Assembly: GCF_004135735.1 (NCBI RefSeq)
Contig: NZ_CP012670.1
Coordinates: 930,001-994,000, forward strand
Source of the DNA: Sorangium cellulosum
Lineage (GTDB): Bacteria > Myxococcota_A > Polyangia > Polyangiales > Polyangiaceae
Direction of reading: 5' to 3'
DNA: 64,000 nt
The position numbers and the translations under genes are program-made. Position 1 is the first letter of the stretch; every line of letters starts with the position of its first letter. Shown here piece by piece: positions 44,316 to 54,852 of this stretch. The notes under the pieces are model-generated. The model saw only the letters and a program-made list of their open reading frames with translations. It was not told the origin of the DNA and did not search any database.

Positions 44316-45347
44316 TCACTTAATCGGTTCAGCGTCAACGGGCGGCGCGGTGGAGCCCCGCGTCGCGAGCGTCGGCGCGCTGCACTCGGCGTCGGTGATC
44401 GGCTCGCCGGCGACGAGGCGGAGGAGCAGCGCGGCGGCGCGGGCGCCGTGCTCGGCGATGTTGCGGCGCACGGCGGTGAGGGCCGGGTGCACGAGCTCGC
44501 ACAGCGCCGAGTCGTCCCAGGCCACGATCGAGAGGCGCTCGGGCACGGGGACGCGCATCTCCTGGGCGACGGCGAGCGCCGCGACGGCCATCACGTCGTT
44601 GTCGAACACGATGGCGGTGGGCGGGGTCGGCCCGGACAAGAGCCGCCGCGTGGCCTGGGCCCCCGCCTCACCCGTGTAGTCGGCGTGGATCGTGGTCGCC
44701 CGCGCGAGGCGCCGCCTCCGGGCCGCGGAGCTGAAGGCCTTGCTGCGGACCGCCGTGTGCAGGAACGTCGCGGGGCCGGCGACCCGGGCGATGGCGCGGT
44801 GGCCGAGCGCGGCGAGGTGATCGACGACCGCCCGCATGGCGCCCGCGTCGTCGCTCCACACGCCGGCGAGGCTCCCCTTGCCCGCCGGCCCGCCGACGAC
44901 CACCGCGGGGAGCTTGAGCTCCTCGATCAGCCCCACGCGCGGATCTCCCGCGCAGAGGTCGACCAGGATCACGCCGTCGACCCGCCGCGCGGCCCACCAC
45001 CTCCGGTACGTGTCCATCTCGGCGTCGCGGTCCTCGGTGACCTTGAGCAGCAGCGCCTCGGCGCTCTCGGCCAGCTCCGCCTCGATGCCCGAGATGAGCT
45101 GCATGAAGAACGGCTCGATGCCGAGCGTGCGCGCCGGCCGGTCGATGACCAGGCCGATCGCGCCGGCCCGGCCGTCGGAGAGCGCCCGCGCCGCGCTGCT
45201 CGGCTGCCAGCCCAGCTCCGCCGCGATGGCGAGGATCCGCTCGCGCGTCGGCTCGGACACGCCGGGCTTGCCGTTCAGCGCATAGGACACCGCTCCCTTG
45301 GACACCCCCGCACGCCACGCGATGTCCGTGATGGTCGGACGCTTCAA
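44316..45347 (-). CDS. LacI-family transcriptional regulator
   Basis: A 343-residue regulator. The N-terminal helix-turn-helix is ITDIAWRAGVSKGAVSYALN with the hinge GYxP-like segment LGWQPSSAARALSDGR. A periplasmic-binding-protein-like sugar domain covers residues ~60-335. The start is TTG at 45347, chosen because ggaggt lies five bases upstream and the DNA-binding domain begins at once. It sits directly upstream of the glycoside hydrolase with the palindromic element between them, so it probably controls that gene in response to a sugar. No operator was identified. Confidence 0.9.
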   Translation of the reverse strand: MKRPTITDIAWRAGVSKGAVSYALNGKPGVSEPTRERILAIAAELGWQPSSAARALSDGRAGAIGLVIDRPARTLGIEPFFMQLISGIEAELAESAEALLLKVTEDRDAEMDTYRRWWAARRVDGVILVDLCAGDPRVGLIEELKLPAVVVGGPAGKGSLAGVWSDDAGAMRAVVDHLAALGHRAIARVAGPATFLHTAVRSKAFSSAARRRRLARATTIHADYTGEAGAQATRRLLSGPTPPTAIVFDNDVMAVAALAVAQEMRVPVPERLSIVAWDDSALCELVHPALTAVRRNIAEHGARAAALLLRLVAGEPITDAECSAPTLATRGSTAPPVDAEPIK

Positions 45348-45457
45348 GCAGCACCTCCGCTCCCGGGCGACGGCTCCAGGCTCACCGCGTGGGGGGCCCG
45401 CCGTCCGGCCCCGCCTGGATAGCACGCCGGGAGGGCGCCTCTCGCCACCACCCGCCG

Positions 45458-46642
45458 CTACGTCACCTCGAGGAGCTCGCGCTCGGTGATGCCGAGGAGG
45501 AAGAGGACGGCGTCGAGGCCGCTCGCGGAGAGCGACGTGTCCGCGGCCTCCCGGAGCTTGGGCTTCGCGCGGAACGCGACCCCGAGGCCCGCCCGCTGGA
45601 GCATCAACAGGTCGTTGGCGCCGTCGCCGACGGCGATGGTCTGATCGAGCAACACCCCCTCTGCCTGCGCGATCGTCTCGAGCAGCTCCGCCTTGCGCTG
45701 CGCGTTGACGATGGGGCCCGTGACCCGGCCCGTCAGCTTCCCGCCCTCCACCTCCAGCGCGTTCGAGTAGGCGTAATCGATCCCGAGCCTCGCCTTCAGC
45801 GCCTCGGCCGCTATCGAGAATCCGCCCGAGATCACCGCGGTCCGGTAGCCGAGCCGCTTCAGCACCCGGATGAGCGTCTCCGCGCCCTCGGTGATGGGGA
45901 GCTCGGCGGCGATCTTCCGGAGCACGCCGATGTCGAGCCCGCGGAGCAGCGCGAGCCTCTGGCGGAGCGACTCGTCGTAGTCCATCTCTCCCTGCATCGC
46001 CCGCTCGGTGATCCTGGCGACCTGCTCCACGACGCCCTTCGCGCGCGCGAGCTCGTCGATGACCTCGATGCGGATGAGCGTCGAGTCCATGTCCATGACC
46101 ACGAGCCGCTTGCTGCGGCGGAAGAGCCCCTCGCGCTGCAGCGCGAGGTCGAAGCTGTTCTGCATCGCGAGCGCCAGGAGCGCCCGCTTGAGCGCCTCGG
46201 CCCGCTCCTCGCGCTGGAGCAGCACCTGGATCTCGACCGAGGAGAGCCGCTCGACGGACAGGCGGGCGATCTTCTCGATGTTCGCGTCGTGGGCCGCCAG
46301 GGTGGAGGCGACGTCGTGCAGCTGCTTCGCGCAGAGCTCGCGGCCGATGGCCGTGACCACGTACCGGCTCCCGAGCCTCCGCGCCGGGGCGCCGCCGTCG
46401 AGCGGCGTGAAGTCGAGCGCCACCCCGAGCTCCTTCGCGGCGAGCAGGAGCTCCTTGAGCCCGTTGCGCGTCTCCGGGAAGAGCGCGAGCAGCGCGAGGT
46501 TCAGGTTGCCGTGCACCACCACCTGCTCGATGTCGAGCAGCGTGGCGCCGATCTCGCTGAGGATCCCGGTGAGCCGAGCGGTGATCCCGGGGTGGTCCCT
46601 GCCGGTGACGGTGACGAGGATCGGATCGGAGGAGGCGGCCAT
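45458..46642 (-). CDS. serB: phosphoserine phosphatase with ACT domains
   Basis: A 394-residue HAD-family enzyme that releases serine from phosphoserine, the last step of serine synthesis. Two ACT-like regulatory segments occupy residues ~8-175 (TVTGRDHPGITARLTGILSE first). The HAD domain follows with motif I MDMDSTLI, motif II AVISGG and motif III GDGANDLLML. The start is the ATG at 46642; the longer frame upstream is Arg/Gly-rich and unlikely. It is longer than the E. coli enzyme because of the N-terminal ACT region, as in actinobacterial and myxobacterial SerB. Confidence 0.93.
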   Translation of the reverse strand: MAASSDPILVTVTGRDHPGITARLTGILSEIGATLLDIEQVVVHGNLNLALLALFPETRNGLKELLLAAKELGVALDFTPLDGGAPARRLGSRYVVTAIGRELCAKQLHDVASTLAAHDANIEKIARLSVERLSSVEIQVLLQREERAEALKRALLALAMQNSFDLALQREGLFRRSKRLVVMDMDSTLIRIEVIDELARAKGVVEQVARITERAMQGEMDYDESLRQRLALLRGLDIGVLRKIAAELPITEGAETLIRVLKRLGYRTAVISGGFSIAAEALKARLGIDYAYSNALEVEGGKLTGRVTGPIVNAQRKAELLETIAQAEGVLLDQTIAVGDGANDLLMLQRAGLGVAFRAKPKLREAADTSLSASGLDAVLFLLGITERELLEVT

Positions 46643-46775
46643 CGCGGGCCCCTTATCAGGGCCGCGCCGCAGGGTCGACGCCGATCCGCGCGCGAACACG
46701 CCAGTTCGCCCCCGAGCGAACACGCCAGTTCGCCCCCCCGCGCGCCGCCGTCCCCCCGCGGGCTCTCCGTCGCCG

Positions 46776-48989
<2,214 letters not shown>

Positions 48990-49644
48990 GGAGCAGAGGA
49001 CCCTAATGCGGCGAGGCGCTCCTCGCAACCCCGGCTCCGCACCGGCCAGAAGAGATGCGTGGCGGGGTGGGGTAAGGGTTGCAGGGGTGGGGCGCGCTGG
49101 CTCGGACGGGCACGCGGGCACGCGCGCTCCCTCCGGCGACGCGGGCGCCGGAGGGAGCGCGGCGCGTGCGCAACGTCGAGCCGCCGGTCAGCCACGGCGG
49201 CGCTTGACGGCGGCCCGGCGGTGGCGGATTCTAGGCGACGCCGCGTCGTGGTGACGCACGCCGAGCACGGAGGCCAGATCATGAGCGCAACCACACCGCA
49301 CATCCATCTTGCCGCCGCCGCCGTCTCCGCCGCGGCTGGCTGAGCTCGTCTCCACGCCCTCGCTCCGGCGCTCCGGCGCGCGTGCCCTGAGCGGCGCGCG
49401 CCCGTGCTGCGCCGCCTGCACCGCGCGCATCCCGCGGGGCTTCTGCCCCGGCCGGGCGCGCCCTCCGGCGTGATGTCCTGATCGGTCCGTGATGTCCTGA
49501 TCGGTCGACGAGCCCCGCGCCGCGGCGGCCCCGCGCGTCCTCTGGCCGGCGCGGGCGCGCCCTCGCGCGCCGTCGCGCCCCTGACCGTCGATCGCCGCGC
49601 GCCCTCGCGCGCGCGGCCGAACGCCATGGAGCGCTCGTCCCGTC
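48990..49644. other. 655-bp divergent region between uvrB and rsgA
   Basis: Frames crossing this stretch lack gene-like codon use. It should contain the uvrB and rsgA promoters. The only structure seen is the 19-bp-period direct repeat at 49470-49506. No LexA-like box could be recognised upstream of uvrB. Confidence 0.45.
49470..49506. repeat. two direct copies of an 18-bp sequence (19-bp period)
   Basis: gtgatgtcctgatcggtc occurs at 49470-49487 and again at 49489-49506, one base apart and identical. It lies ~140 bp upstream of rsgA and could be a pair of protein-binding sites on nearly the same helix face. Confidence 0.75.
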
Positions 49645-50757
49645 ATGCAACCTGATTCTCCTTCTCCTGTTGATCCTTTCTCGCAGCACGAACCGCGGCT
49701 CGACCTGATCGGGCTCGGATGGACTCCCTTCTTCGCGGCCCAGCTCGCGCGCCTGGAGGACGCCGTGCAGCCTGCGCGCGTCGTCCTCGCCTCCGCGTCG
49801 CTGCACCATGTGCAGACCGCGGACGGCCCCCGCCTCGCGGTCGTCAGCGGCCGCCTCGCGCACGAGACCGCGGACCGCGCGGCGCTCCCCACCGTCGGGG
49901 ACTGGGTGGGGCTCAGGCCCGGCGACGGCGCCGGGCCCGCGTACATCGTGCACACGTTCGCGCGGAGCACCTGCCTGCGCCGCAAGGCCGCGGGGCCCGT
50001 GGCGGAGGCCCAGGTGCTCGCGGCCAACGTCGATATGGTCTTCATCGTCACGTCGCTGAACGCCGACTTCAACGTGCGCCGCCTGGAGCGGTACCTCGAG
50101 GCGGTCATCGACAGCGGCGCTCGCCCCGTCCTCGCGCTCAACAAGGCCGATCTCTGCCCCGATCCGGGGCGGTTCATCGACGCGGCGCGGGACGTCGCGC
50201 CCGCCGCGCCGGTCGTGCTGGTGAGCGCCCTGTCCGGCGACGGCCTCGACGCGCTCCGCGCCGAGATCGGGGCGGGGGAGACCGTGGCCCTGGTCGGCTC
50301 GTCCGGCGTGGGGAAATCCGCGCTCAGCAATCGCCTGCTCGGCGCGGAGATCCAGCTCGAGGGGGCGATCCGGGCGGCGGACGAGCGCGGCCGCCACACG
50401 ACCGCCCACCGGGAGCTCTTCCCCCTGCCGGGCGGCGGCCTCCTCATCGACACGCCCGGCGTGCGGGAGCTCGGCCTCTGGTCCGAGGACGGGGCGGGCC
50501 TCTCCGGCTTCGAGGACGTCGAGGCCCTCGCCGGGGCGTGCCGGTTCCGCGACTGCGCGCACGAGGGCGAGCCCGGGTGCGCGGTGCTCCGCGCCGTCGA
50601 GGGCGGCGACCTCGACCCGGCGCGCCTCGGCGCCTACCGCAAGCTCGGGGCGGAGCGTCGCCACGTCGCGCTGCAGCACGACGCCCGCGCGCGGAGCGAG
50701 GAGAAGCGGCGCTGGAAGCAGATATCGAAGAGCCTGCGCAACAACCCAAAGCGCTAG
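49645..50757 (+). CDS. rsgA: ribosome small-subunit-dependent GTPase A
   Basis: A 370-residue circularly permuted GTPase that checks 30S maturation. An OB-fold N-terminal domain (~45-120) is followed by G4 NKADLC, then G1 GSSGVGKS and G3 DTPGV in the permuted order that defines the family. A C-terminal zinc-binding segment, CRFRDCAHEGEPGC, comes next, with a basic tail ending NNPKR. It is somewhat longer than E. coli RsgA. It is monocistronic, with the RHS gene starting 91 bp further on. Confidence 0.93.
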   Translation: MQPDSPSPVDPFSQHEPRLDLIGLGWTPFFAAQLARLEDAVQPARVVLASASLHHVQTADGPRLAVVSGRLAHETADRAALPTVGDWVGLRPGDGAGPAYIVHTFARSTCLRRKAAGPVAEAQVLAANVDMVFIVTSLNADFNVRRLERYLEAVIDSGARPVLALNKADLCPDPGRFIDAARDVAPAAPVVLVSALSGDGLDALRAEIGAGETVALVGSSGVGKSALSNRLLGAEIQLEGAIRAADERGRHTTAHRELFPLPGGGLLIDTPGVRELGLWSEDGAGLSGFEDVEALAGACRFRDCAHEGEPGCAVLRAVEGGDLDPARLGAYRKLGAERRHVALQHDARARSEEKRRWKQISKSLRNNPKR

Positions 50758-50848
50758 CGCGCTCCCGGCGAGCCTCGCACGGCGGGCGCGCCGCCGGCGC
50801 GCCCGGCCGTCGATTGACGCTATCCGGCCGCATTGATATCGCCGATCC

Positions 50849-53800
50849 ATGGCGCGGACAGCACCCGTCCCCAATCTCCCTGCCATCCCCGGCATGAACC
50901 CCGGCGTGTTCGTCATGGGCGGCGGGGCAGGCGGCGGTGGCTCAGGCGGCAAGCGAGGCAATGGGGCCGGCGGACGGCAGGGCGGCCGCGGTCGCAACGG
51001 CGGTCGCGGCGCCGAGGGCGCAGGCCGGAGCGCCTGTGGCCGCCGCGGGAGCTGCGTGCCGACGCACCCAGGCAACCGCGGGCCGGCCTCGCGCGGCGAT
51101 CCGGTCGACGTGCTCGGCGGCCGGACCTTCGTCGAGGGCGACCCGGACCTCGCGCTTCCGGGCCCGCTGCCGTTCGTGCTCGCGCGCTCGTACTCGAGCG
51201 ATCGCGCGATGGTCGATGTGGGGCTCGGCCACGGCTGGTCGCATTCCTTCGCCTGGTCGGCCCGCATCGGGCGCCGCGCGGTGGAGGTGACGGACGCCGA
51301 GGGGGCGCGGCTGCTCCTGCCCGTGCCCGGGGTCGGCGAGGCGCTGCTCGGCGCGGGAGGGTGGGTCGTGCGGCGCGAGGCCGCGAAGGAGCTGGAGCTC
51401 GTCCGGGAGGACGGGCTCCGGCTCGTCTTCTCGGCGCCGCTCGACGGCGACGCGCTCGGCCTCTCCGCGGTGCTCGACCGCTACGGCAACCGGATCACGC
51501 TGGTCTACGAGCGCGGCGTGCTCGCCGCGTTCGAGGACAGCGCCGGGCGCTCGATCCTCGTGCGGCGCGACGGGAAGGGGCGCATCGCGGCCCTCGAGGT
51601 GCCGAGCCGGGGCGGCTTCGAGGGGGCTCGGTGGTCGTGCGTTACGCCTACACCGCCGCGGGGGACCTCGCCGAGGTGGTCGATCCGGACGGGTTCGTGA
51701 CCTCCTTCGCGTACGACGGGGATCACCGGATCACGGAGCATCGTTATCCCACAGGCATCGTGTTCCACTATCGCTACGACGCCCAGGGCCGGTGCGTCGA
51801 GACGTGGGGAGCGCCGGAGACGGGGGACGATCCGTGCCTCGACCGCGAGCTGCCCGCGACGCTGGCGGACGGCAGGACACCCGCCAAGGGCATTCTTCAC
51901 TGCCTCTTCGACTACGGGCCAGACGGCTATTGCGAGGTCGTCGACGCCGCGCTGGTGCAGCGCTACAGCCCGGACGACGAGGGGCGGCTGGACAAGATGG
52001 TCCACCACGCGAGCGTGGTGACGCGCACCTACGACGAGCGCGGTGATGTCGCTTCGTACACCGACCCGCTCGGGGCCACGATCCGGTGGGAGCGCGACGC
52101 GTGCGGGCGGCCGCTCAAGATCACCGATCCGCTCGGCAGGGCGCTGACCATCGAGCGGGACGCGGACGGCCACATCCGGAGCTTCACCGATCCGTCCGGC
52201 GCCACGACGACGGTGGAGCGCGTCGGTCGGCGGCTCCTCTGGCGCGATCCGATCGGCGCGGTGTTCGAGGTGGAGGTCGATGAGCGGGGCCTCACGACCG
52301 AGACGGTGGCCCCGAACGGAGGGCGGACGCGCTACCGCCATGATGCGCAAGGCAACCTCGCAGAGCGCACGGACGCGCTCGGCCGGACGTGGCGGTTCAC
52401 CTACGATTTCTGGGGCCGCCGGCGCTCCGCGACCGATCCGACGGGCGCCACGACCTGGTACGCGTACTCGCCCCGCGGCGATCTGCTCGCGATCGCGGAC
52501 GCCGACGGGCGGGTCGTCCGGATGGAGTACGACGGCCTCGGGAACACGACCTCGGTGACGTACGCCAACGGCCGGACGGAGCGCTACCGCTGGGGAGGCC
52601 TCGGCTGGCTCCATCAGGTGGAGATCGGCGGCGCCGTGGTCGCGACCCAGCTCTACGACCGCGAGGGGCGCAGGGTCGCGCTCATCGACCCCGCGGGCGC
52701 GCGCCACGCCTTCGAGCATGACGCCCGGGGGCTCGTGCTGTCCGAGCGCAGCGGCGACGGCGCCCTGCGCCGCTATGGCTATGATCTGGCGGGTCGGCTC
52801 ACCTCGCTCGTGGACGAGGTCGGGGCGCGGACGGAGCTCGTCTACGACCTCGCCGGTCAGCTCGTCGCTCGCCACCACGACGACGGCTCGAAGGACGACT
52901 TCGCGCACGACGAGGCCGGTCGCCTCGTCGCGGCGACCCGGGGACCGGCGCAGGTGGAGATGCGCTACAACGCCGTGGGCTGGCTCGTCGAGGAACGGCA
53001 GACGGTGGGGGACGAGACGATCACGGTGCGCGTCGACCACGACGTGATGGGCAGGCCCGTGCGGCGCTGGGTCGAAGGGGGGCGCGGGGTCGCCTGGGAG
53101 CGCGACCTCCTGGGCGGCGCGCGCTCGGTGATCCTCGGCGCGGGGCAGCGGCTCGTCTTCGAGCGGGGCGAGGGCGGGCAAGAGGCGCGGGCCCTCCCGG
53201 GAGGCGGGCGGATCGAGGCGGAGCTCGACCCGCAGGGGCACCTCCGCGCGCAGCGCGTGCGTCGGAGGATGACGGCGGTGGCCGTGGGGCCAGGCGAGCC
53301 GGCGTGGGTCGGCCCGATGCACGACGGGCTCACGGCGGTCCGGCGCTACGACCGCGACGCGGACGGCGAGCTGCTCCGGGTCGACGACAGCGTGCTCGGC
53401 GCGCGCCGGCTCGCTCGGGACGCGCTCGGCCGGCTCGCGGCGCTGCTGGTCGAGGGCGAGGGCGACGGGTCGAGGGTGAGACAGTACATCTACGATCCGG
53501 CCGGCAACCTCCTGCGCGGACCCACGGGGGAGCCCGCCGACTTCGGTCCAGGCAATCACCCGAGGCGCGCTGCCGGGCGTTCGTACGCGACCGACGCGGC
53601 CGGGAGGGTGACCGCGATCGTCGAGGGGGAGGGGGACAGCCGACGGACGACGCGATTCGTGTGGGACGCGACCGGGCTACTCCAGGCCGTCGAGCGGCCC
53701 GACGGCGTCAGGGTCGAGTTCGTGTATGACGCCTTCGCCCGCCGTCTCGCCAAGCGGGTGATCGATCCGGAGGGGCGCACGCTCTCCTCCTCGCGCTTCG

Positions 53801-54825
53801 TGTGGGACGGCGCGCGCCTGCTCGAGGAGCGCAGGCGGACGCCGGAGGGGGAGCGGATCCGCACCTTCCTGGCCGACGAGGACAGCGGAGCTCCGCTCGC
53901 TCAGGTCGAGGGGGACACCTGGCTGTTCTGCGTGGCCGACGAGGTCGGCGTGATTCACCACCTGGTGCACGGCGACGGGCAGCTCGCTGGATCCGTGCTG
54001 CGCGACCCCTGGGGCGGAATCGAGCGGCGCCAGGGCGAAGCCGAGACGCCCCTGGGCTTCCTCGGACAGATTGCGGACGAGGAGACGGGGTTATTCTACA
54101 ATCGATATCGCTACTATGACCCGCGGATCGGGCGTTACCTGAGCCCGGATCCGCTCGGCGTCTACGCGGGGTTGAACGTCTTCTGTTATGCCGACAACGA
54201 CCCGTCCACGCACGTCGATCCGGACGGCCTGTTTCCCAGGGCGGTCATTACCCAGCCGGGGCGTCAGGATATCATTGGACGGAGCGGCCAGGTGCCCCAG
54301 CGGGGCGATCCAGACTTCGATCCTGCGGTCGGCTATGCTCATTACAACGCCCGCGTCGCGCTGGGGGGTGGCCCTGGGCGCCAGGCGGGCAACGAAGGGT
54401 GCGCCGAGATTGCGGCCCTGCATCAGATGGCGCAGCAGATCCGCAGGGACAACCCGCACCGCCGGATGAGCCGGGCCGAGGTCCGGCGCGAGATGCAGCG
54501 GCGCTTCCGGAACGGCGCGCGCATCTCGACGAACAACGGGATGAACGGGGCCGGGCCCGCGATGTGCCCTTGCCACATGTGCGCGCAGACCTTCCGCGAG
54601 CTCGGGCTCCATCCAGGCAACATCAACGTGGGAGCCGAGACGAACGCGACGGGCGGGGTCGCCGCGCCGAACCCAGGGCGGGGAAACAACCGGGGGCTGT
54701 GGGATGGACAGTCGATCTGGCGCAACAACCGGAACGAGAACACCTCGCGCGCGGAGAACGACCCGGCGAACGGGCTGATCGGGGCGACCGTCCCGTCGAG
54801 GACCCCTCCCTTCACCGGGACCTGA
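50849..54825 (+). CDS. RHS-repeat toxin with C-terminal deaminase-like domain, frameshifted
   Basis: Two frames must be joined to read this gene: codons from ATG 50849 to about 51622, then the -1 frame from ~51622 to the stop at 54825. The break is at a run of five G (51622-51626), so one base is missing. The joined protein (~1325 residues) has a Gly-rich N-terminus, a DUF6531-like segment (GDPVDVLGGRTFVEGDPDLA), many YDxxGR RHS repeats, and the RHS core end GRYLSPDPLG...NPSTHVDPDG (here DNDPSTHVDPDG). The ~198-residue tail has CAE (C codon 54400) and PCHMC (54568-54582), the zinc and catalytic pattern of the cytidine-deaminase superfamily, as in YwqJ-like toxins. Such tails are delivered into rival cells. 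Sequencing error and a genuine mutation are both possible for the shift. Confidence 0.8.
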
Positions 54826-54852
54826 GCGCGTCGCTCACATGGCGGAGCTATC

